Part shown: one piece after another, positions 46,536 to 57,722 of the stretch | How the letters are laid out: each line of letters begins with the position of its first letter | How positions within the stretch are numbered: the first letter of the stretch is position 1 | Source of the DNA: Trebouxia sp. TZW2008 | Taxonomy: Eukaryota > Chlorophyta > Trebouxiophyceae > Trebouxiales > Trebouxiaceae | Assembly: GCA_002118135.1 (NCBI GenBank) | Contig: BDIU01000143.1 | Coordinates: 402-64,401 of the forward strand | Reading direction: 5' to 3' | Length of the DNA: 64,000 nucleotides | Made by a program: the position numbers and the translations under genes | The notes under the pieces: model-generated | Database searches by the model: none | What the model saw: only the letters and a program-made list of their open reading frames with translations | What the model was told of the DNA's origin: nothing

Positions 46536-46580
46536 TTCAACAAAAGCCCGTTGACCCGTTGCTGAACGGGTCGACAGTGA
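46536..46580 (+). promoter_or_regulatory. K2 promoter box with near-perfect palindrome
   Basis: GTTGACCCGTT (46550-46560), a 4-base spacer GCTG and AACGGGTCGAC (46565-46575) form a palindrome with one mismatch. It is preceded by a (GA)-rich run and AATAATTCAACAAAAGCC, and lies 166-196 bp before the ATG at 46746. The block aligns with 27315-27362 at K1. A dimeric transcription-factor site is the simplest reading. Confidence 0.6.
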
Positions 46581-46745
46581 GTACGCAGCAACAACGCTGG
46601 TGTTCGCAGTCACCCTCTGGCAGCTTCGGATTCTTTGCGCACCACGCGATCTTTGCATCGCCGGATGGTCTTATCGCGGAGTCCTGCTGCCTTTAGCCTC
46701 AACCCTGCACCTCAATAGTCCATTGCGCAAGCTGCTTGCTTCAGC

Positions 46746-49700
46746 ATGGTGCGATCGGGGTTTCGTAAGCTTGCGGGGTTATTCCCAAAGCGGTCCTGGT
46801 CGTCAGCTGTATCTGTGGTACGAACGCCTGCTGCAGAAGTCTAACATACATATAGCTTTGCATCTTCACTTGCAACATCTCTTGACCTTCAGCCTTGAAA
46901 TTCAGTGGTGCTGCGTTCAGGCAGATGACAGATCCCCAAGAGATAGCAATGGCAAATCAGCACGTGAGGTGTCAGCACAAGCTGCTTTGTCTGCCACCAA
47001 GGTTTTCAAAGCCAAGGCCAAGTCAGCATGCAGGGTAGGTGAAAACACGTGCTTGTCAATACTTCTTGCAAAGCTTGTTTCCTGACTTTCAAGGGCTGTG
47101 CAGAAACTGGCTTTCAAATCAACACGGCAGAGTGCACAGCCAGCAGAAGCAAGCGAGCCTGCTGCTGCCACTGCTCCAGCCCCAGTCAAAGTACAGGTAC
47201 GCAACTTCTTCAGCGCTGTGTGGCCCTGCTGGATGGGGATTTGCACTAAAGCATTGCAGTAGAAACGGTGTGCCATCTGCAGCTTCTACTACCATGCATC
47301 CCCAGCATGCTCACTAGCTTCTTTGTCAAACACCCCTTGTGTACCTAACGCATTTCAAAGATTACCAAGCTTACAAAGGAGCCCTGCGTTTGCAGGAGCA
47401 GCAACATGTCGAAGCTTCACAGGCTTCAGACAACAATGCGTTCTGGGATGCACCTGATGCTGACGAGGTGGTCGTTCTGGAGGCTGACCAGACTGATGCT
47501 GAGGTCTACACAGATGCCACAGCTCAGACCGAGCAGCATCTGCTTGACTACTCTTTCAGCGTCCAAAGCCCTCATCTGCTGCTCCTGCTGGCCATTCTGC
47601 TCAGCTGGGCATTGTACATAGTCACCTTCACATCTGTTTCTTGGAAACTGAAGTCTTCATCGATGCTGCTCAGTGTGACAGTCATGGCAGCAGGCGTTCA
47701 GCTGTACGCACCTGTCACATGGCTTAAGCTTCTAGCTAACACAGACATAGTCATCAACGCTGCACTCAAGACGCTGACAGCAATATGCCTTGGTGTGGCA
47801 GCCATCTCAGCAGGGGTTCAGCTGTATGCCCCCCTCGTGTGGATGATGCTTCTAGCTACAGCAGACATAGTCATCAATGCTGCGCTCAAGACGCTGACAG
47901 CAATACGTCTTGGTGCGGCAGCCATAGCAGCAGGTGTTCAGTTGAATGCACATGCTTTGTGGCTCAAGCTTCTAGACACCTTTGCTCAAGCCATTGCTTC
48001 TCCTCCTAAGCTCCTGGCATTACCTGACCACTTCTTCAGGAAATCCGCTAAATTCGTTGGCACCACCACCTGCCAGAGATACTGCTGGGCAGCAGAGCGG
48101 GTTGTGAAGCACAGTTCTCAGACCTGGCACGGTGGGAAAACAGCATTTGACCAGATTTGCGCATGGATAGCACATGCCATAAACAGAGCTGCTCAGTGGA
48201 ATGGTCAGCGCATCCTGCAAGGCATCAGCACAATCTCAGCTGTTTTGTCAGTACTTAAACAGACTTTCCTCAGTACAGCGCCCAGCGTAGCCGGCAGCAT
48301 GAGAGATGTCTACACTCAGTCCAGCTGTGTTGCCTTGGCGCTGTGGGTGATTGCTGGGATACTGGTCCCTGAGTGGGTTTATGATTACATCCTGAAGCTT
48401 TTGCTGCCCTCAGTGGTAGCAGTCAGCGGCATGGTACTTTACGTGTTCCTCAGCTGGACAGCTGTTCCCGCTCTTAGTGCGTCTGCTTCACCTCAAACGG
48501 TAAGATCTGCGCCATCTTGCTGCACCAAGCAAACTGTGAGCACAAACCTGACACATCAACAGCTGCAAACCTTACTGTAGTGATGATTAACGCAGACAAG
48601 GCAATAACTGTTGTCTTGAATTGAATGGCCGTCTATTGTCTGTTTTTTGTGCTGCTTGCTGCTTAACACTTATCTGCTGCTGCTTCAACACTATGCACTA
48701 AAAAGAATGAGCTTGTACTGACATTTGCTGTGATAGATAGCTAGCGTCCATTTGCTTTTCTGCTGAAAGATGTGCTTGCTGAAACCCGGCATGTGCAGCT
48801 GGTGAGACTTGTCTGATGTGCAGGTGACAGATATCAAGATGTGTCAGCCTCGTGTTGGGCTGCTGGTTAGTGTGAAAACTGTGTGGAGTTGGTGGCGCCA
48901 GCATGTCAAAAGGTTCTGGGCACGCTTGGCTTCTCAATATGGCTCCAGAGCTTCCAAGCTGCAGGTTTGTTGGCTTGTATTACATACTCCTATTTTGTGT
49001 CCTGCTTCTCCTTCTTCATCCTTTGGGTCTTCTTCCTCTTTTCCTTCCTCTTTTGGTCTTTCCGCCCTGTGCCTCCTTGCCCCTTCTGCTTTACAGTCCA
49101 GTCTGTCCAGGGCTGTGGAACGACCACCTTAGCCTGAAATTGCATACCTGGACCACCACTCCAAAACTCTGCCAATACTCCTTTGGCCTTGCAATGTTGA
49201 CATCATCAGCATGGGTCATCAGCATCAGTCATCAGCATGAGTCATCAGCATGAGTCATCAGCATGGGTCATCAGCATGGGTCATCAGCATGGGTTATCAG
49301 CATCGGTTTACAACCTCTCAACCCAGTGCAATCTGTTTGAGCAGAGATGATTGAGCTTACAGCATTCAGTTTGGAGTGGCTTGAGGTGTATGCACATCTG
49401 GCTGCACAATCGAATGTGCTGCTTTCTCTAGCATTGCTTACATCTGCGTTTGCATGAAGCATGTCACAACTCCGTTGCTCCTGCAGACACTCACTACTGT
49501 CATTTATGCTTCACTGGACTTCCTGTTTGCTTGCTGAAGGGGATTTGCAACAGGATTCATCCACAACGGGATTGGCATCCTGCAGCACGAAATGGCTACT
49601 CTTGTGCTCTGATAAACACTTATTGCTGTTATCTCTATGCCGCTGACTTTCCCCTTGGCTTGCTGAAGGGAGCTCACAACAGGATTGACATCCTGCGGCA

Positions 49701-52700
49701 GGAAATGACCGCTCTGAAGGAGCACATGATGGAGTCAGGTTCCATTGCTGAGAGTCAGATGGCCAGGGTGGAGAAGGAGTTGAGGGATGCCAGGCAGCAG
49801 CTGGCTGCCTTGCGGCAGAATCAGGCAGAAGCCACCGCCTCCCATGATCAGGCGCTTCAGGTACTGCACACGGTATGCTGTTTTGTGTGCACTCATGCAG
49901 GTTGCTTCAGTGTAACACCAATCAGCACATCACTATAGCACTTTTGGTCTGCCTGTATGCACACAATTAAGAGTGTTGTATCAATTGTACTGAGCTATTG
50001 TATGCTACCCTCAGTCTCACATGATGTTCTTCAGATGTTGCAACATGAGCATCCAGAAAACACAGTTGTCTGTGATTCCATTTCACTGTCATGCCGGCAA
50101 TTTGTGTAGCGCATGATCAGTCATGTCACTCTGTGTAAGCACTTTTGCCGCTACATGCATAGCGCTGAGCCAATAATGGTGCATGCACAGTCAGATCTCC
50201 TAACAGTTATCTGTGATACCAGCTTACTATTGTGACAGCAATACATGTGTTGCATCACCAGTCACATTGCTCTCTGCAAGCATTGTCTGCTATATTCGTC
50301 GTGCTTAGCTGATGATGGTGCATGCAGGAGCATGTGAGGCAGCGCCAGCTGGAGCACCAGCAGCTTGTCACCGCAGCAGAGCAGGACAAGGCTGCGGCTC
50401 AGCGGCAGATCTCAACAATGACCAGCGACTTGGACACCGCTAAGCAGCACGTTGCTACCCTGGAGCAGAGTTTGGCAGATGCCAACACCGCCCATGCGCA
50501 GGCATTGCAGGTAGGCACAGATCATATCGTGGGTAGCATGTGCTACGTCACAGTGATGTTCAAACTAAATCTGTGGCTTCATGCAATGCCAGTCAATTTG
50601 TATGCTGCCAAATGCAGATCCACTTTGATTCTGTGGCAGCAAAGCAGTTGCTGTAAGCAGTAATGAAGTTTTGCATGCACTGCTTGTCAAGCAAGCAATC
50701 TGTGTTATGCTCAGTGCTTATCCTGCACCCATTGGCACACAAACTTCTGTGTGTTGTCTACACAGAAGCACACCAATTGACTTCTGGTCAAAAATGCTAT
50801 ATCTGTCAATTTTGCTGCAATTGAGTGCATTCCTGTACTGCCTCATTCATTGCCTGTTGTGTACTGCCTCATTCATTGCCTGTTGTGCTCAAGTCCCCAT
50901 ACAGAAGCTTTGAGTGTGTCACTTGCAGGAGCATGCCAAGCAGCATGAGCTGGAGCATAGCAAGCTGGCTGCAGCAGCAGAGCAGGATAGGGCTGCTGCT
51001 GAGAGCCAGATGGCCCGCCTGGACAGCATTCTAACGGAGGCCAGGCAGGAGGTAGCTGCCCTGAAGCAGGCTCTCGTAGACAAGGACACCGCCCAGGCCC
51101 AAACCTTGCAGGTAATTTGAGGCATATTGTCAAGCCTTGGATCATACATTATATCATGACATCATTCTGTGGTGGGCTTATTGCATCTGCCCTGAAGATT
51201 TACTGAAGCTGCAGTGCAGTTTCAGCCATAAGATTACCTGCATTCGTGCCGCATATGATCTACTAAATGATTGGCATTGTGAACAGACCTCTCAATTAAA
51301 CACTGCTTACAGCTGACTGCATCATGCACACTTGCCGTTCTAGGGTTTGGTGGAGGATGCATGCTACAACCTGAATGTCGAAAGCATCAGCCAATATGCA
51401 GTGACGACGTCGCCTGCAATCTCAAGTAATGTGCTGATCAGACCATGGTATGCACAGGAGCATGTAAGGCAGCTGCAGCTGGAGCAGCAGAAGCTGGCAT
51501 CTGCAGCAGAGCAGGACAGGGCCGCCGCTCAGAGCCAGGTGAACCGCACCCATCGCGACATGCAGGAGGTCAGGCAGCAGGTAGCCGCCTTGCAGCAGGC
51601 TCTGGCAGACGGCAACAATGCCGCTGCTCTTGCATCACAGGTAAAATCCACTGCCATCTGCTTTTGGCTATGAGTTGAGTGTGTCCTGAATTGACCAAGC
51701 ACTACAAGAGGCTTTGCAGATAGTAATTCTTGTGGAGCGTGCCATGCATAAATCACAATGGCAAGGACCAGCTGACTTGCGACTGCTTGTTTCTCCTGAT
51801 TTCTCACCAACCTTCTAACCTTTTGGACAAAGTTGTGTTGCACTGTGCCTGATAGCAATGTATGTGCATGCATTGCTTGTGTACAGATATCTTGACCAGT
51901 TGATTGCTCCTAGTTGTACCTAGCTGGGCCCCTGAGCCTGCTTAGCATGCGTTTTTTATGAGTGAATGAATGGATGGATGGATGAATGGGTGAGTGAGTG
52001 AGTGAGGGAGTGAGTGAGTGAAGGAATGCCTGAAGCAATGCATGTATGAATGCATGCATGAATGAATGAATGCATTAACGCATGAATGAATGAGACCTTT
52101 CAGCCTTGTTTTGGGGTGCAGGCAAGCAAGGACAACGTGGTTGGAAAGCAGGATTTGGAAAAGGAGGAGATGGGCAGTGATCAGGCGGAGGATGGCATGG
52201 CAAAGGAGAAGAAGGGCAACGTTGAGGGTGTGATGGGCAGTGCTGAGGGTGTGATGGGCAGTGAGGAGGAGGTGCAAGGCATTGCTGAGGCGGTGCAGGC
52301 GACACATGGCCAGGCAAAGGTAAAGCAGTTGTTGATGTCTGTAGCATCACATGCATGATCAAATGCAGAAGCACTTGACTTGACATCAGTGCACCATACT
52401 ATCATACAATTCTGCCATGCAGCAGGGTTGAGGCGCTGTATTCTAAGTATCAGCTGCAGCAAGATGCTTGCGGAACTGTCAACTTATTTGCTGTCTACAG
52501 TTCCCGCAACTTCAGCTTGTAGCAAGCACTGGACCACTGCACATCTGGAATGCAACTGGCAGGCCAATCAATTGTGTCCTGTTGTCTTGTATTCGTAATG
52601 ACCCAAGTTGGTGGTCCATGGCTTTGATACTTGATCTGTGTCAACAAGCTGACATGCTGACACCTGTTGCTGTATGTTCAGGGTCAGCAACTGAAGATTG

Positions 52701-55700
52701 AAGCCGCTGTGACTCTTCCTGAGGCCATGGACTCCATGTCTGGATTTCCTGACCGCATAGGGGGTTTTCGTCAGGGCAGAAGGCCTTTGCAGGTTGGGGC
52801 AGTTGAGGTCAACCCTGGCAAGGGTGTCGCCCTTTTGGCTGGTCAGCATGATGAGGTGGGTCACCCTTTGTTTGCTCGCCAGGAGGCTGCGTCACTTCAA
52901 ACTTGAATTTGTAAGCAATGGCATTACTTCTCATGTAACACTGTGTGAGTCATACATATTATGTCAGTATCACTGTGCAGGTCATACATATTAGTGGTGT
53001 AGAAGGTATCTGCATGTCTGAGCAGGACATCATCTGTTGCAAATATCTCAGTGAGCGTTGTTGATGCTGCATCTATCTTTCCATGGTACACAAGAGGACC
53101 CAGAGAGCGTGTCATTGGCAACACATCCAATCCTTGCATTTTACTTCACTATCAGAGAATTGATATTGCCTTGTCTGTCCATCATTGCTGCTTGTCTGTT
53201 CTGCAGCCTGTTTCGCACCCAATTTTTTGCAGTCCTCTTGAGTAACAGGGTGTTAAGGGTGATGCTTGGCTTCATTGTTCATGACTGGTATTGTCCTGCT
53301 CTGCAGGCTGTTTTGGCACTCAGTCCTAGAGACAGTCCCACACCTGGGGCCATTGGGAACAAGCCCTTTGACAGCAGCAGCCTTGTCAAGGAGCCATACA
53401 TGATTGAGGGCGAGGTCAGAACATTCCTCTTGTCACAGCAGCTTGTGCTTTGTTGATGTCAGTATGGGTACCAGACAGGTACCATAAACTTGTCTTGTAG
53501 CCATGCTTTTGAGTGCTTGCCTGAGGTCCTGGGGTAGTGTACAGCTCCCCCTGCATCATGTCAAAGCCCTGAGAGCCTCAACACGTCAGTGATAGTCCAT
53601 GCTTGCTTTCAGCGCTGGCATTTAGCAGTTGGCAGTCACCCAGTTAAGATGCAACATATATAGCTTCATGTACAGACCAGACCAGACCTCAAAACACAAT
53701 GATGTTTGGCGTTTGCATAATCCTGTTGTTGGTGCCATGTTGCAGACATTACCACATCAGGGGAGACTTTGAGTCAAACCCCTGAGAGCCTTCTGACAAC
53801 AATGCTTGTGCCCCTGCAGGCTGCCTATCAGTACTTCAAGAGCAAGGCCCAGAGGACAATTCTCAACAAAGCAGTTCCGCTGCGTACCGCAAAGGTATGC
53901 TTTGCTCAACATTTCACCAGCATTCACGCTTGCACAGCTTCCCAATGTCAGGCAAACATGATTCAACAGCTTGTGGTTGCATTCTTCTGACATGTCGGTG
54001 ACACGTGTGTTATGGCTGCTCAGCCTGCAATGTGTTGATGCCCAACTGCTCTTTTTTCCAAAGCATGCAGTCCATCTCTGTGCTGAATGTTCCTGTCTTG
54101 AGCCAATGTCAAGAGATGGCTAGAGCTGAAGCTGCTTATGCGCGTGTATGCCTACCTGTGCTCAAGCATGCAAGACATCAACCCCGTCAAGAAACAAACA
54201 GTGTTTGGTGCTGCAGGTTGTGTCAGAGGACTTTGAGGCCCAGTTGCGCAGTCGTGTAGCAAAGCATACTGGCAATGAGCAGTCAGACTGCTGGGAATGG
54301 CAGCATGAGCCGTTCTGTTCTGCAGTCCGCTCTCTGAAGGCAGTTGCTGGTGTACCCAATCTTGGCTTCCTAGGCAAGGGGGCTACTGCTGAAGTACACT
54401 AGTAAGTCGCTGCCTTCTGATCTAATTAGCCGCATTGCCTGCCTAGCTAGTGCTGAAGTCACCGTCTATGACTGGTGCTGTCAGTGGAAGAGTGGCCTTG
54501 CTGCTACAATACACTGAGATTCAGGCATTGTACGTGTTTGATTCTGTTGGTTAGCCCCCAGGCTTCTCACTTTGCCTCTGTCTCACTTTGCCTCTGTCAA
54601 CAGCCTGCTCCAGGGTTTATTTCTGCTGCAGCGTTGACAGTAAGTGCATGATTGTTGGTTGCTCCAGGGTCTGTGTCCTCACCAGCATACAAGCATTTTG
54701 CCATTTTGATGCGCCAGCCTGCAGCCAGGCACCCAGAGCAGCGCTGATGCTTTGCTTGACCTCTCCCTTGCTCTGGCTGTTCTCATGCTTTCTGCGTATG
54801 GTCTGCTGATGAAGCACCCTCCTGTCAGAAAGTCAAGCATTTAGTACCAATTGGCACACCAAGTTGAAACTGACAAAAGCCTATGGCTCGCTTTGCTGCA
54901 GTGCTGAGGTGGCAATGGAGGACGGGACAATTCGTCCAGCTGCAGTGAAAATGGTGCCTTATAACACTTCATTTCAGCAGCTGTTAGCCAATGCTGAGCT
55001 GGCAGCACTGAGGGATGCTGAAGGCTGCCCCTGTTTGGGACAGTGTTATGGAGTATTCCCTTTGCGCAGCCCGTCAAACCTTGAGCACCTGGTCATACTG
55101 CTAGAGTAAGTCTTTCTGCCTCAGCTTGCATGCACTGCTGTTTTGTGCACGCAGGCACTACATGAGCACAGACATATGCGCACCAAAAGTCATCTTGACT
55201 GCAAAGGGTCTGCTGCCATAAAGTGTAGGGGAGTCAATCTGATGCATCAACAGTCAAGTTACAATGACTTCTTTTTGCAACTATTGCTTTTGTCATTCCT
55301 TACTGAGAGGCGTCATTGCAGTCAAAAACAGAGATTGTTTCCAAATTGCATGGTCCTTACATTAACAATGTCCTTGTATGAAGTCTCCTTACCAGGAAGA
55401 ATTGCTGGAGCTGACGTTTGTCTGAGTGTGACTGTGACCGCAGGTATGCAGAGGGCTTGTCGTTGGTGGCTGCAAGGAAAGAGCTGGTTGCTCAAGCTGG
55501 CAAACAGCCAAAGCCTGCAAGAGCATTTGCAGCAGCAATGCAGCAGATTGCTGTGCACCTATGTCAAGTGAGCAGCATGCTTAGCATATGCTTTATGATG
55601 TCATCTACTTTGTAACAAAACGCTTCTCAGCTGCACTGATGGCATGCTGATGATGCTATATCTCAAGAATGCCATTGTGAACGTGTCACATGCTTGCGTG

Positions 55701-56855
55701 TCCACCCTCAAGTTGTTCGTTTCCTGTTTCTGGCTGCATTCTGCTATGTACCAGGAACAGAGCAGAGCAAAAAGTATTTCTTGATGTCAGCATGTCATGT
55801 GTGCTTTGCAAAGGCGTATGTTGGCATCAATTCCAACATGTTTGCTGCAGGCTGCAGCTCACATGCATCAACAAAGCCGAGCCCATTGTGACATGAAACC
55901 TGACAATATCCGGGTTCAAGTGGGTAAGGGGGGATGCGCTGTGACGCAAGTGAAGCTGATTGACTTTGGCAGCAGCGTGAAGCATTGTGGTGAGTTGTCA
56001 TCTCTTGTCTGAATATGCATGCTCTGCATTGTAGGAGGACAATCTGCTTGCTGTGATGGCTGCTGACAGCAGGTACCTAAGCTCTACCAAGTATGCTTGA
56101 TTTGCTGTGCTTTGCATTGAAGTCTGCTGCTGGAAGTCGTGTACCTGGAGTTGCCTGCGTCCATAGATATGCTGAGCAATGGGTACTTTCTGCAGGGCCA
56201 ATTGAAGGTGTTCCATGCAACTTTGGGTGTACTCTGGAATATGCATGCCCTACAGTTGTGAAAGCCAGCATTGGTAGCAAGGACGAGCACCTCGATGCAT
56301 GTGCTTCAGACGTCTGGAGCATTGGTTCAATGGTCATGTTTCTTTTTGCCAAGCTGAGGCCATGGACAATACCAAAACCCAAGCAGTACGACTTTGCAGC
56401 ATACAAGAGTCTGCATGACGCCTGGGTAAGTTTGTTCAAAGCCCTTGCACATGATGCAAACTTTGACAGTTGCTTTCCAAGCTGACCTGCACATGCTGTC
56501 AAAGCGCTTATCATTGTGTAGTGCACATTGCTACCAACATTTTGTTAGCATTTCAAAGCTGCAAGATCATCTTTGAGTGACTGTCCAGCTGTACATCTTG
56601 CAAATAGCTTGACCTATCGATCTTGACAGGGACTTGCTCTGCTTGCAGGAACAAGCGCTCTTGGCAGATGCTGATAGCGACATTCGTCGACAGCATCCTG
56701 TCATGAAAGCATTGACAAAATTCAATTACACAGCCAACCCGCAAGTGCTGTCTAAGCTGGCAATGCAGATGTTGCACACAAATGCAGCAGCCAGACCAAA
56801 GATAGCTGACATTGTTAAATTGCTTGAGGACACACCTGAACAGCTGATGCTGTGA
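46746..56855 (+). CDS. K2: multipass membrane, coiled-coil-module, non-RD protein kinase (paralogue of K1)
   Basis: Nineteen exons, all in phase, give 1302 aa: 46746-46817, 46921-47034, 47104-47196, 47396-48499, 48824-48964, 49669-49860, 50328-50510, 50929-51111, 51458-51640, 52122-52319, 52682-52855, 53307-53414, 53820-53894, 54217-54401, 54902-55105, 55444-55567, 55851-55989, 56196-56425, 56649-56855. Start MVRSGFRKLAGLF parallels K1. Membrane region ~145-455, coiled coil 509-755 (four modules), acidic linker with VEGVMGSAEGVMGSEEEV, kinase ~989-1295: LGFLGKGATAEVH, Lys1018 in AAVKMV, HCD 1123-1125, Asn1130, DFG 1149-1151, LEYACPT at the APE site, SDVWSIG, AARPKIADIV. The kinase is closer to consensus than K1. 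It lacks counterparts of K1 exons 10, 11, 14 and 15. Confidence 0.85.
47396..48499 (+). other. K2 exon 4: enlarged membrane domain
   Basis: A 368-codon exon (residues 94-461) aligns end to end with K1 exon 4 (YTDATAQTEQH, VPEWVYDYILKLLLPS). It is 83 codons longer, mostly because of the 120-bp tandem repeat. The added units are themselves hydrophobic, so K2 probably has more membrane-associated segments than K1. Confidence 0.8.
47682..47980 (+). repeat. 120-bp in-frame tandem repeat inside K2 membrane exon
   Basis: Units start at 47682, 47802 and 47922 (the last about half length) with a period of exactly 120 bp, or 40 codons. Each unit encodes AAGVQLYAP-x-x-W-x-x-LLA and then the INAALKTLTAIRLG stretch. 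Neighbouring units differ by scattered substitutions only. K1 has a single unit. Confidence 0.92.
49000..49090 (+). other. Pyrimidine-rich tract in K2 intron 5
   Basis: A C/T run (CTTCTCCTTCTTCATCC and onward) lies in the same intron as the K1 tract at 29598-29712, although the rest of the intron has diverged. A mirror-type H-DNA structure or a splicing enhancer is possible. Confidence 0.65.
49203..49306. repeat. 13-bp minisatellite (TCATCAGCATGGG), eight units
   Basis: Eight consecutive 13-bp units show only GGG/CAG/GAG/CGG variation at the end and one T for C. It lies in K2 intron 5 and is absent from K1. Confidence 0.93.
49490..49616 (+). pseudogene. Aborted duplicate of K2 coiled-coil exon 6 start
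   Basis: A ~127-bp segment just upstream of exon 6 repeats the end of intron 5 (GCTTGCTGAAGG) and the first ~60 bp of the exon (CAACAGGATT, GGCATCCTGCAGCACGAAAT). It then leads into CTCTGATAA, which closes the frame. The acceptor is kept but there is no donor. It shows duplication activity at the edge of the coil array. Confidence 0.75.
49669..51640 (+). other. K2 coiled-coil exon array (four modules)
   Basis: Exons of 192, 183, 183 and 183 bp encode 64, 61, 61 and 61 residues. Each ends in L/S-Q at the donor and all are phase 0. Modules 2-4 start EHVRQ/EHAKQ. Recurrent landmarks in each are EQDRAAAQSQ-like and QVAALxQALAD-like segments about 30 residues apart. Confidence 0.88.
51958..52094. 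repeat. GAGT/GAAT tetranucleotide tract
   Basis: A degenerate run of GAGT, GAAT and GGAT tetramers spans ~135 bp in the K2 intron before the acidic-linker exon at 52122. It is absent from the matching K1 intron. Confidence 0.85.
54217..56855 (+). other. K2 kinase domain
   Basis: Six exons have intron phases 2, 2, 0, 1, 0, identical to K1. The catalytic loop AHCDMKPDN is a classical active loop apart from Cys for Arg. DFG is intact. The APE motif reads ACPT, so the Glu that pairs with the late Arg (in AARPKI) is lost although the Arg remains. The segment before the glycine loop (WEWQHEPFCSAVRSLKAVAG) is shared with K1 and may be a family-specific extension. Confidence 0.88.
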
Positions 56856-57722
56856 CAGAATGGAGAGTGCAGAGCCAAGCTGCGTGTGATGAAGAGCAAT
56901 GCTGATGCAGACTGTCCCACACTCCTGCTGAATTCATTGTGCCATCTGTTGGCTACTCAGCGAAGTACATTTTCCAGATATTGCTTTATGTTGTGAAGAT
57001 GTCGGAGCCCAGCTGAAGCTTTGAACGCAATCCTGCTGAATTGAGTCATTCAAAAAGTGTCATCATGACACTCGTGGTGTCAAACAGTGCCAGCATGTAT
57101 CGTCTTGATGGAAGGTTGACGCTAATCTGTCTACTCACTCTTTTGATGAGCGTGACCATCACCATGCGTGAAAGGACGGCATGGCACCGTTATATTCGTC
57201 ATGAACCAAGCAGTACCTGGGAGACACAATCTTTTCGAACGTTTATTGGCCCAAACAATCTATCGTCATCTTTCTCTATATAGGAAGGTAGATCATGCAT
57301 ACCCTGATTCATACGAATAAGGCTGTACAGGATCACTGGCCTGCAGGCAAAGGTGACCAGCTGGCAGGTCACGTACGGTCGTGCTCTTGCGCCTTGGACA
57401 GATCCAATGACATGCCAGCTTGTAGCCTCAGAGAGCCACGTGGTCATGACGTCATCACATGCAAACCACTCGAGAGCAATGCTGACCATCCGACCTGCAG
57501 CTTCGCGTGTCCGTCGAAGGAGATTTGGATTCGCAAAGAACACGTCGGCGCAGGCTATTTCATGCCCAAGTGGCTGTGAAGATTGCACTCCGGCCCATCG
57601 TGTTACTGATTACTTGCTACAACAATTCAGCAGGCGTTTCGCTCAGCAGCTAGCGTGACAATTGCTTGCCCCAAGTGTCAACGTGCTGGTCCCTTTCCTC
57701 TGCTTCCGTCAAAACAGTCAGT
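56856..57722. other. Intergenic region between K2 and gene D
   Basis: No exon is supported. The stretch 57440-57560 is CpG-richer (GACGTCATCACATGC, TTCGCGTGTCCGTCG) and probably belongs to the gene D promoter. The GACCCGTT box is not seen here. Confidence 0.4.

Noticed and set aside
48990..49175. Lys/Glu-rich antisense frame, and a similar one at 29504-29810
   Set aside because: Complement of the pyrimidine tract in intron 5 of K2 and K1; the composition is fully explained by the tract.
49203..49306. CRISPR-like array
   Set aside because: The units are head-to-tail 13-mers with no unique spacers, in an intron of a eukaryotic gene.
53200..53252. Possible extra K2 exon (PVSHPIFCSPLE)
   Set aside because: It ends at a stop without a usable donor, and K1 has no similar exon at that place.
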